Source of the DNA: a virus
IMG/VR virus record: IMGVR_UViG_3300037493_001919
Span: 1 to 34,584 of that record
Reading direction: 5' to 3' (one strand)
Length of the DNA: 34,584 nucleotides
In this document: positions 7,310 through 13,302 of the stretch, in pieces
Layout of the letters: the number at the start of each line of letters is the position of its first letter
Position numbering within the stretch: the first letter of the stretch is position 1
Position numbers and translations under genes: made by a program
The notes under the pieces: generated by a model
What the model saw: the letters and a program-made list of their open reading frames with translations, nothing else
What the model was told of the DNA's origin: nothing
Database searches by the model: none

Positions 7310-7519
7310 TTAACATTTTAAATTGGTTACTAAATTCTGATTATTTCGCGGCTCATAGTGCTTTGGATAAGGTAGTCCTTGTTGTCCACTTTCGTAGGCT
7401 TCTCTCAGTGCGCATTTCATTTTCTCTTTCAGAGGCTGCGGCTTTTCGGTAGGCATTATCGTGTTGAGGTACTCAGTGAACTGATTGAACTCATCAACAA
7501 TGTTGGATAGGTAGGTCAT
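7310..7519 (-). CDS. Small hypothetical protein, 69 residues
   Basis: Not recognised. A helical, charged 69-residue product (MTYLSNIVDEFNQFTEYLN at the start) ending in a polar tail. The ATG overlaps the stop of the upstream gene (ATGA), showing coupled translation in the recombination operon. Confidence 0.7.
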   Translation of the reverse strand: MTYLSNIVDEFNQFTEYLNTIMPTEKPQPLKEKMKCALREAYESGQQGLPYPKHYEPRNNQNLVTNLKC

Positions 7520-8169
7520 CGGATTACTTGGGTTTTTACTTCGATTATTTTAATTCCTGCAATCGCAGCGGTATTTGTCAGCTCCATTGCTTTTGGGAGT
7601 TTGCGCAGTAGTTCGGAAACATCGAACAACTCAGCTCGCATTATTGTCATCAGCAGGGTGCTCCAATCAACATCGCCAGCTATCTCCGCCTTCTTGCTTA
7701 TGCGTATGTTTTTAGTATGGTCGTTGTCGAGGGTTGTTGCGGTCATTGCATCTGTAAAGTGCGCCATTATATCGGCAACAGTTCCAGCTCCACTATTTGC
7801 CAGTGCTTTTTTAGCTTCTCTTGCAATCTTAGCATCTGCTTCTGCTTTTATGCGCTCAAGCTCGTTAGAGTATGCTACCATTAAGCCTTTGCGCTGCTCG
7901 ATAAAGTCTTTTAGCGGCTGCGTTGCGTTTTTCTCGATGTCCATTAGTTGCTTCTTGTAAGCATCGAGCGGCAAGGTGATAGTCTTGCGGTGCGTTTCAA
8001 TGTGCTTGATTGCATCGTTTGCAACCTTGATTGCTTCTGCGCTTACATCATAGCTGAACTTGTCTTCGATTTTGGTAGGCACTGCCTTCATCATCTGTTG
8101 CGACTTAAGCACTTCGGCTGAATTTATCGCATTGTGGAATTGATTTAGATTATCTATATTTGTCTCCAT
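7516..8169 (-). CDS. Coiled-coil phage protein of the recombination block
   Basis: A 217-residue protein dominated by charged helices. Residues about 60-130 (HIETHRKTITLPLDAYKKQL and the following KAEADAKIAREAKKAL) look like a long coiled coil of the DUF1351-like sort found near phage recombination genes. The N-terminus and C-terminus are less ordered. Placed between an SSB-like protein and two nucleases, it may be a recombination accessory, but no catalytic motif is visible. Confidence 0.6.
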   Translation of the reverse strand: METNIDNLNQFHNAINSAEVLKSQQMMKAVPTKIEDKFSYDVSAEAIKVANDAIKHIETHRKTITLPLDAYKKQLMDIEKNATQPLKDFIEQRKGLMVAYSNELERIKAEADAKIAREAKKALANSGAGTVADIMAHFTDAMTATTLDNDHTKNIRISKKAEIAGDVDWSTLLMTIMRAELFDVSELLRKLPKAMELTNTAAIAGIKIIEVKTQVIR

Positions 8170-8210
8170 AACTGTTTAAGAGGGTTAAATTAGTTTTGAT
8201 TAGGTTAATT

Positions 8211-8232
8211 GGGAGCGCATCGCTGCGCTCCC
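8211..8232. terminator. Intergenic GC-rich hairpin
   Basis: The arms GGGAGCGCA and TGCGCTCCC form a 9-bp perfect stem around a 4-nt loop between the SSB-like gene and the next gene. The T-rich run (CCCTTTTATTTT) follows the stem on the plus strand. It is thus a good intrinsic terminator for plus-strand RNA, and only a weak one, or a processing hairpin, for the minus-strand operon. Confidence 0.5.
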
Positions 8233-8239
8233 TTTTATT

Positions 8240-8863
8240 TTAGAATGGTGCTTCGTCTTCAAAAGCGTCTTGCACTGGTGCTCCAACATTCGGATTAAAT
8301 GGCTGACTAATGCGCTTTATGTACTCATCCGAAATTTTGATTTTATCGCGAATGAACTCAGGCAATTTTAAGAATGCCACCTCATCGTGATCCTCTGTGT
8401 TATAAACAAGCGGCTCATTGAACGCAGGAGGACAAACTAAGCCTTTCGGCAGCGGAGAAATTCCAATGATGTTAGCGTAGGTTGCATCGCCTTTAGTAAC
8501 GTGGGTGATGTTAAGCATACAAGCCTTACCAAGTAAGGTGAAGATGTCGAATTTTGCAGCGAACTCATCAGCCATCTTCTTGCCTGCCCAAGACTCGATG
8601 TCTCTGCGGAGCACTGACTTGCTATTCATAGATAGGTTGTAGATGCTGCGAGCATAGAAAGGTTTTTGCCCTTCGCCCTTTTCAAATTCGTGAAGCTCTG
8701 TTGGCAGCTCGAAGATAAATTGCACTTTGCGTTTCTTTCCTGGAAACTGACCCGTTTGCATAGTCGTTCCTAAGTCTACAATTTGGTAACATCTTGCAGC
8801 GAAAGCACCCTCAGGTGCAATAGCTCGGGAGGTGTTATTCCCTACTGGTGCTGTTAAAGCCAT
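8240..8863 (-). CDS. SSB-like protein with acidic DEAPF tail
   Basis: A 207-residue beta-rich protein of the phage single-strand-binding type. It has strands around KVQFIFELPTE and CMLNITHV, and ends in the acidic tail EDEAPF. That tail is like the D-x-IPF tip through which SSB proteins bind partner enzymes. It lies at the head of the recombination and replication operon, upstream of two nucleases and two helicases. The SSB role is inferred from the tail, the fold pattern and the context. Confidence 0.65.
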   Translation of the reverse strand: MALTAPVGNNTSRAIAPEGAFAARCYQIVDLGTTMQTGQFPGKKRKVQFIFELPTELHEFEKGEGQKPFYARSIYNLSMNSKSVLRRDIESWAGKKMADEFAAKFDIFTLLGKACMLNITHVTKGDATYANIIGISPLPKGLVCPPAFNEPLVYNTEDHDEVAFLKLPEFIRDKIKISDEYIKRISQPFNPNVGAPVQDAFEDEAPF

Positions 8864-8872
8864 AGTTATTGA

Positions 8873-9169
8873 TTATTTGTTTTGAGTTGAAATTACAATT
8901 GAATCGAAGGCTATCATTGCCTCTTGAAATACTTTGCGGTAAACTTTGTGAAACTCCGCTTTTGAGCTTGTTGCATAGATGCGATTGCAGTAAGGCACGT
9001 TATTATCTTCTTCTCTCTTGTACTGCCTTGCAACAGTAATTGCATCGAGGTCGCATCGTTGGAAGATGCCTTGCTTGCAGCCATCATCTAAGATGCACAA
9101 TAGCAAGTTTTGAAGGTGGTCATACTGCCAAAATTGTTTGTTGTCGTGTGATTTGAAATAGGTTTTCAT
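8873..9169 (-). CDS. Hypothetical protein, 98 residues
   Basis: Not recognised. A soluble 98-residue protein with several cysteines (CILDDGCKQGIFQRC) but no clear zinc motif. It is the second gene after the strong promoter at 9376-9405 and precedes the SSB-like gene by 9 bp, so it is likely expressed early. Confidence 0.65.
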   Translation of the reverse strand: MKTYFKSHDNKQFWQYDHLQNLLLCILDDGCKQGIFQRCDLDAITVARQYKREEDNNVPYCNRIYATSSKAEFHKVYRKVFQEAMIAFDSIVISTQNK

Positions 9170-9171
9170 AA

Positions 9172-9342
9172 TTATTTAGAGTTTAGGGTTTTCATTTCTT
9201 GAAAATATTTAACTTGAGATATAATCCATTCTTTACTATACTCGTTTTTATCCCACCAAAATTTAGTACCTTTTAGTTTTTCTTCCCAATACCATATTGC
9301 AGTTTCGATAGTTTGCAACTTATGTTTATTTTCTGATTTCAT
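9172..9342 (-). CDS. Small early protein, 56 residues
   Basis: The first gene of the replication operon. The product starts MKSENKHKLQTIETAIWYWE and is rich in Trp, Lys and Glu (TKFWWDKNEYSKEW), with no known motif. The ATG at 9342 is preferred. A TTG at 9378 would give 12 more residues but overlaps the -7 element of the promoter at 9376-9405, so it would not be transcribed. The gene is AT-rich. Confidence 0.65.
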   Translation of the reverse strand: MKSENKHKLQTIETAIWYWEEKLKGTKFWWDKNEYSKEWIISQVKYFQEMKTLNSK

Positions 9343-9354
9343 AGTGAGTAAATG

Positions 9355-9405
9355 TTTGATTGAATAATTATAGGGCAAATGTAAAACTATTTTTTAAATA
9401 CGCAA
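9355..9405 (-). promoter_or_regulatory. Promoter of the replication operon (copy 1 of a twin promoter)
   Basis: On the minus strand TTG (9403-9405), 19 bp, then TACATTTG (9376-9383). The block from TTGCGTA to TATAATTATTCA is almost identical, with two or three mismatches and one gap, to the plus-strand block at 19754-19798. Both the spacing and the flanking bases are conserved. It should drive the genes from 9342 down to the origin-like gap and perhaps beyond. The 9406-9467 gap behind it holds no clear hairpin. Confidence 0.75.
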
Positions 9406-9467
9406 TACATTAACAAAAATAATTTTACATAGAAATGCAACTGCCTGAAAATCAGCGCAATAATTTT

Positions 9468-10091
9468 CTACTTCTGCGCAGCTCTGCTCACCCCGAAGCC
9501 GATTAAAGCTCCAACTCCGAGATTGAATGCGGTAGTTTGATACCACTTTTTTTCCTGCCTGATGTAGATATTCTCCATTCCAGTAATCTGCACTGAAGGA
9601 TTATCAACTCGCATACGGATGACTTTATCTGTGCGCTTGAATAGTCCTTTGCGAATGGTATCACCAACGGCATAGGTGAAGTCGGCATTCATAACTAAGC
9701 TATCAATGCGCAGATTTCCTTTGTTGGTTAGCTCGCCGCCTATCACCCAGTACTTATCTGACTTGTAGAACTTAAGGGGTAAGCGAAGGTGCGGAGTTCT
9801 ATCGATTATCACTGTATCTCCGACCTTAAACTCGGTTTTAACTACTGTGCGCGTTTTGAACTTTACCACCTCAACGGGGTTGTTGAGCTGCAATTCAAGT
9901 TCTGCAATCTGTCGAGCCTGCATCGCCTCCTTAGAGTCAAACTCTGCAATCACTTTTTTCTGCGTTGCAATGACTGTGCTATCCTCAAATCGCGTTGAGG
10001 TGAACTCGTGGGTGCAATCTTGGGAGCACTGCCTAATTAAGAGCAGCAGCAGTATGAGGGAGATTGCCAGTAGAGGCTTGTTCAAATCCAT
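9468..10091 (-). CDS. Membrane-anchored lysis-block protein, spanin candidate
   Basis: A 207-residue protein with an N-terminal signal anchor (LLAISLILLLLLI, residues about 7-19), a Cys-containing segment (CSQDC), and a predicted coiled coil (KKVIAEFDSKEAMQARQIAELE). A beta-rich domain follows, and the C-terminus carries a short hydrophobic glycine-rich segment (LGVGALIGFGVS). It lies at the end of the lysozyme and holin block. Proteins of this layout in Bacteroidota phages sit in lysis cassettes; a spanin role is an inference, not shown by sequence. Confidence 0.6.
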   Translation of the reverse strand: MDLNKPLLAISLILLLLLIRQCSQDCTHEFTSTRFEDSTVIATQKKVIAEFDSKEAMQARQIAELELQLNNPVEVVKFKTRTVVKTEFKVGDTVIIDRTPHLRLPLKFYKSDKYWVIGGELTNKGNLRIDSLVMNADFTYAVGDTIRKGLFKRTDKVIRMRVDNPSVQITGMENIYIRQEKKWYQTTAFNLGVGALIGFGVSRAAQK

Positions 10092-10233
10092 TTTTTATAA
10101 GTTTAAATAATTGCTTTTTGCTTTTCACCAGGATGCGCTTATCTTTAATCTCAGCCTCTAAAATGTTTAATGCCACGCACACTGGCATAAAGTTCTCAAC
10201 TACGTGAAGCGATAGCTTTTCCTCGATTGTCAT
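10033..10233 (-). CDS. Small hypothetical protein, 66 residues
   Basis: Not recognised. Helical and basic in the middle (DKRILVKSKKQLFKLIKNG). It overlaps the PAS-HisKA gene upstream by 4 nt and the membrane protein downstream by 59 nt, so it is translationally coupled. No membrane helix is seen. Confidence 0.6.
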   Translation of the reverse strand: MTIEEKLSLHVVENFMPVCVALNILEAEIKDKRILVKSKKQLFKLIKNGFEQASTGNLPHTAAALN

Positions 10234-10820
10234 ATCTCGCGTGTTGCTTTTTTCATTAATGCCTTAATCGAATCATCGAGCTTGCTCAGGCAAGTATCAA
10301 TCATATTTAGCACCCCTTGTTTTTCGCGCTCATCCATAGGTTGTTGCAGCATACTAACTAAAGAACTTAATGATGTCATCGGCTGCCTTACTTCGTGGCT
10401 TAGCATAAACCGAAACTCCTCAAGCAATGCTCTTTGCCTTTGGTATTCGTGTGCGGTAATTGAGGAGACATCGACAAGCTGGATGCCTATAAAGGTAATA
10501 TTATTTCCGATTGCAAAGCAGTTCCAAACATTGTAGCGGTGCATCAAGTTCTTATGCTTGGTCCTCGCATATACTCTTGTCGGCTCAGGAGATTGATTGA
10601 TAGCTTTGCGGATTGCCTCGATAAAATCTTCGCGGTCTGTTTCAATATCAACGATGTCAGTTATCTTCTTAGGTTGGATATGACTAACATAGCTCTTAAA
10701 TAGCGTGTTGTTAGTTATTATGTTGCCCTCCATATCGGTGACCACATAAAACAAATCCAAGTTATTCTCTAAGATGAATAATAGAGACATCTGCGAAGGT
10801 CTGAATAAAGTTTCCCCCAA
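10230..10820 (-). CDS. PAS-HisKA protein lacking the kinase ATPase domain
   Basis: The N-terminal 120 residues look like a PAS sensor domain (LDLFYVVTDMEGNIITNN, then FKSYV, later NITFIGIQLVDVSSIT). A helical histidine-kinase dimerisation domain follows, with the H-box FRFMLSHEVRQPMTSLSSL, in which H142 would be the phosphorylated histidine. The protein ends at residue 196, right after the second helix, with no N, G1 or G2 boxes of the HATPase domain. It could be a phospho-acceptor, a decoy dimer partner of a host kinase, or a remnant. It is complete, with its own start and stop and coupled overlaps. A start at Met11 (10790) would shorten the overlap with the gene upstream. Confidence 0.75.
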   Translation of the reverse strand: MGETLFRPSQMSLLFILENNLDLFYVVTDMEGNIITNNTLFKSYVSHIQPKKITDIVDIETDREDFIEAIRKAINQSPEPTRVYARTKHKNLMHRYNVWNCFAIGNNITFIGIQLVDVSSITAHEYQRQRALLEEFRFMLSHEVRQPMTSLSSLVSMLQQPMDEREKQGVLNMIDTCLSKLDDSIKALMKKATREI

Positions 10821-11185
10821 GAAGAAAGCGAGTTATACAACCAATAAGCGGTCAGCAGGATCGTGAAACTAAATAGCATCCCCATAATTGGCGCATCAAT
10901 GGTGCGCTCACAATTTACCATTGTCTTAGGCTTAATCTCGATGCGCTCGTATGGCGCAGGATGAATCAAAAATGGTGAGCTTGTTGGTGTGATTGAATCT
11001 CCAGCGTATTTTTTTTCCATAAATATAAAAATGTCAGGAATGATGTAATCCTCTTTCCTTGCAAAGATAACAATATTATGAATTGGCTCGCTGCGATTTA
11101 TTACTTGATAATGCGTGTGCCTAATGCAGCCTTTACCAACAAGGCAAGACTTGCTCAATGTAACTATGGTATCTTTCTCACTCAT
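10769..11185 (-). CDS. Hypothetical C-terminal membrane protein, lysis block
   Basis: A 138-residue protein starting at ATG 11185 (MSEKDTIVTLSKSC), 8 nt before the holin-like stop; earlier in-frame starts would overlap that gene more. It has a polar N-terminal two-thirds and one clear membrane segment near the C-terminus (MGMLFSFTILLTAYWLYNSL). Function unknown. Its place between a holin-like gene and a PAS-HisKA gene suggests an inner-membrane protein acting late. Confidence 0.65.
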   Translation of the reverse strand: MSEKDTIVTLSKSCLVGKGCIRHTHYQVINRSEPIHNIVIFARKEDYIIPDIFIFMEKKYAGDSITPTSSPFLIHPAPYERIEIKPKTMVNCERTIDAPIMGMLFSFTILLTAYWLYNSLSSWGKLYSDLRRCLYYSS

Positions 11186-11375
11186 TGGTAGTAGCTTTTG
11201 GAACATACCCCATTGCAATCATAGCAGCAACGATAGCGGCGAGAGTCTCAACTGTAATCTGCTTGAAGATTAGCAGAAATACGGAAGTCAAAACAACGAG
11301 CGAGCCGATTGTTGACCGCCAGTGTTTTACAATAATGTCGATTGCTTGCCTAAACTTGCTGACTTTTGGCCTCAT
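11178..11375 (-). CDS. Holin-like small membrane protein
   Basis: A 65-residue protein starting at ATG 11375, 6 nt after the lysozyme stop. It has a basic N-terminus (MRPKVSKFRQ) and two hydrophobic segments (IGSLVVLTSVFLLIF and TLAAIVAAMIAMGYV) joined by a short loop. Size, charge pattern and place right after the endolysin gene fit a small class II-like holin that lets lysozyme reach the cell wall. A longer in-frame start exists at 11468, but it lies within the lysozyme gene and is unlikely. Confidence 0.65.
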   Translation of the reverse strand: MRPKVSKFRQAIDIIVKHWRSTIGSLVVLTSVFLLIFKQITVETLAAIVAAMIAMGYVPKATTNE

Positions 11376-11380
11376 AACTG

Positions 11381-11836
11381 TTATACGCTTTTGCTGAAAT
11401 AAAGTTCTGCCTCCATCTTGCGGCGTGTTACTAATCCCTTGCTTTTTTTGCCGCCTGCGTTTACCCATTTATCAAATTCGCCTATGATTGTCACATCGTT
11501 TGGATTAGCCTTCACCTTCTTTAGCAATGTTGATTTAGCCAGTGCAGCAGTGCCAAGATTAAAAGCAAAACTAACCAACGCATCAAACTGATTTTGTGAG
11601 ACCACTGTGCCGTTGAGTAATGCTGCAACATTCTGCTCGAAGCTGCGCACTGTTTTGCGCAGTAGCACCTCAGCTGCCTCCTCCGTGATTTTATCTCCGA
11701 GCTTAACTTTGACATCATTCGCGTAATAGGTGCTTCCGTAGCCTATCGTTGGCACTCCTGCGCTGCAAAGGTAAGCATTGAGACGTAAGCCTTCAAAGGA
11801 TTTAATTAAGTTCAGACCCTTATCAGTCAATTTCAT
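11381..11836 (-). CDS. Phage lysozyme (GH24 endolysin)
   Basis: A 151-residue T4/P22-type lysozyme that cuts the sugar backbone of peptidoglycan. The catalytic pattern E-8aa-C-5aa-T is visible (E15, C24, T30 in FEGLRLNAYLCSAGVPTIGY), with Cys where T4 lysozyme has Asp, a known variant of the family. Further hallmarks are NQFDALVSFAFNLG and the C-terminal GLVTRRKMEAELY. ATG 11836 is chosen over one eight codons earlier because it overlaps the upstream gene less. There is no signal peptide, so it probably depends on the holin-like protein just downstream. Confidence 0.9.
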   Translation of the reverse strand: MKLTDKGLNLIKSFEGLRLNAYLCSAGVPTIGYGSTYYANDVKVKLGDKITEEAAEVLLRKTVRSFEQNVAALLNGTVVSQNQFDALVSFAFNLGTAALAKSTLLKKVKANPNDVTIIGEFDKWVNAGGKKSKGLVTRRKMEAELYFSKSV

Positions 11837-12296
11837 ACTGGAAGATGGCGTGAAATTCAACTGTGCCTAAGTCTGTTGTTAAATCTGACGTAAAAACAAT
11901 TTTATCATTATACACAAATCCATTAATATTTTCGGTTATCTCACAATTTACAACACCTCTTGTGGTATTTCCTGAACTACCAACTGGTAAAGTTGTTACA
12001 AAATATCCTTCAATATGAGATGTAAAATCTAAATCAACTGACCCAGAAATAGTACAAGTAACAATGCTTCCAATTTTTGAATACAATGCGCTACTTAATA
12101 CTGGATTTGACGCAGCTCCAACAAGGTCTGAAAATGTCGGTGTCCACGTTCCGCTTTCAACAACATTGCCAAGCTCAATCTTTTTGGTTGTTCCTGCTGG
12201 CGATTGCGAGGTATCGGATACATCAACGATGCAAAGGTAGTCGGTTGCTTCTGCTACTGAGAGAGCAGATAAGTCGGTTATTTTTATGCCTGCCAT
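11823..12296 (-). CDS. Tail fibre-associated protein with C-terminal beta domain
   Basis: A 157-residue protein whose N-terminus (MAGIKITDLSALSVAEATDYLCIVD) is the common starter of phage fibre-tip proteins. A linker and a beta-sandwich-like region starting near GTWTPTFSDL follow, seen in many distal fibre or head-fibre proteins. Base composition turns AT-rich over the C-terminal domain, suggesting domain swapping at the receptor-binding end. It is probably part of the receptor-binding apparatus. Confidence 0.65.
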   Translation of the reverse strand: MAGIKITDLSALSVAEATDYLCIVDVSDTSQSPAGTTKKIELGNVVESGTWTPTFSDLVGAASNPVLSSALYSKIGSIVTCTISGSVDLDFTSHIEGYFVTTLPVGSSGNTTRGVVNCEITENINGFVYNDKIVFTSDLTTDLGTVEFHAIFQYEID

Positions 12297-12493
12297 ATGT
12301 CGGGTGGTGTTATTGGTTTATAAGGAATCAAAGGTAGTAATTTAACCCAATCAATCGAGCACTGCTGCACCTCCTCAATAGAGATTATCCAGTTGCCATC
12401 CGCATCTTGAATTGGATTGAAGTAGTTATCGGGGATAAACTCAACCCCGATGAGCGATTGCGCTTCTTCTTCTGTGAGTAGGTGTACTATCAT
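12284..12493 (-). CDS. Small tail-fibre accessory protein
   Basis: A 69-residue protein starting at ATG 12493 (MIVHLLTEEEAQSLIGVEF), overlapping the upstream gene by 4 nt. The central DADGNWIISIEEVQQC and the proline-rich end (LIPYKPITPP) resemble small proteins found just after fibre genes in Bacteroidota phages. It may be a fibre assembly factor or a minor fibre part. Earlier in-frame starts would overlap the upstream gene heavily. Confidence 0.65.
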   Translation of the reverse strand: MIVHLLTEEEAQSLIGVEFIPDNYFNPIQDADGNWIISIEEVQQCSIDWVKLLPLIPYKPITPPDIWQA

Positions 12494-13302
12494 ACTTGGC
12501 GAGATAAGGTAGTTTGCATTGTTTGGATGTCTGTATAAAGTGTAGCTGCTTCGGCATTGGATAGACCTGCACCAATAGTAGCAAATGCGCATTGTCTATC
12601 TGTAAAGTTTATTGCTCCTATATTATCAGGGCTATTCCTACCTCCTATCCAATTGTTTAAACTTGAAGGTGCAACACTTGCATCAGCACTACTATTAACT
12701 ATTACACCATTTTTCCATAATGTTTGTAGTATTGATGTATTTCTATTTGCTAAATAAAAACCTTGAGTATTAGTTAATGCAGTAGTACTTGTTGTCAATG
12801 TTGCTGAGTTAATTACTCCAGCAGAAATATTATCTCTTTTAATAACTAACGCATTACTAATACCAGATGGCAATAGCTTTAGTAACCCCATTTCAACTAT
12901 ATAAACACCTGCCCCACCAGCAGTATTGCTTCTTGAATAGTAGCTTAGGTGTGAACTATTTTGAGCATTTACATTTCCTGCAAGAAATGTATCAGCATAC
13001 GAATTAACTCCATTAGGCAGCGCACCATTAGCTGAGTGAGTCCATCCACCAACAAAGCTCAATCGGTATGCAGCATTTAGGTCTCTTGGGTCTTTCAAAT
13101 TCCATTTTTGCTGCGAGGCGGTAGACCCTACGAAAGGATAAATCGCACTCATCTTCGCCCAAGTACCGTTAGCTTTCATACTTGTTACCAATGTGCAGAT
13201 GCCTGAGGTAATTGTTGGGTCGGTGATTCCTGCCGCAGTTAGGAACGCAACCGCATCAGGGTCGCATCCGCCATACCAATATGGATTTACTAAGAAGCTC
13301 AT
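12490..13302 (-). CDS. Tail protein, probable receptor-binding (lectin-like)
   Basis: A 270-residue protein starting MSFLVNPYWYGGCDPD. The N-terminal 85 residues include DLNAAYRLSFVGGWTHSANG, and the C-terminal part ends with AFATIGAGLSNAEAATLYTD and QTTLSRQV. Both are hallmarks of phage tail proteins with a jelly-roll, lectin-like domain. The middle (about 100-210) is Ser/Thr/Asn-rich and more AT-rich, suggesting exchange of the binding domain. It follows the large fibre gene by an ATGA overlap. Confidence 0.7.
   Translation of the reverse strand: MSFLVNPYWYGGCDPDAVAFLTAAGITDPTITSGICTLVTSMKANGTWAKMSAIYPFVGSTASQQKWNLKDPRDLNAAYRLSFVGGWTHSANGALPNGVNSYADTFLAGNVNAQNSSHLSYYSRSNTAGGAGVYIVEMGLLKLLPSGISNALVIKRDNISAGVINSATLTTSTTALTNTQGFYLANRNTSILQTLWKNGVIVNSSADASVAPSSLNNWIGGRNSPDNIGAINFTDRQCAFATIGAGLSNAEAATLYTDIQTMQTTLSRQV

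Noticed and set aside
9406-9467. A terminator after the spanin-like gene
   Set aside because: Only a 4-bp stem (CTGA/TCAG) is seen and there is no T-run directly after it.
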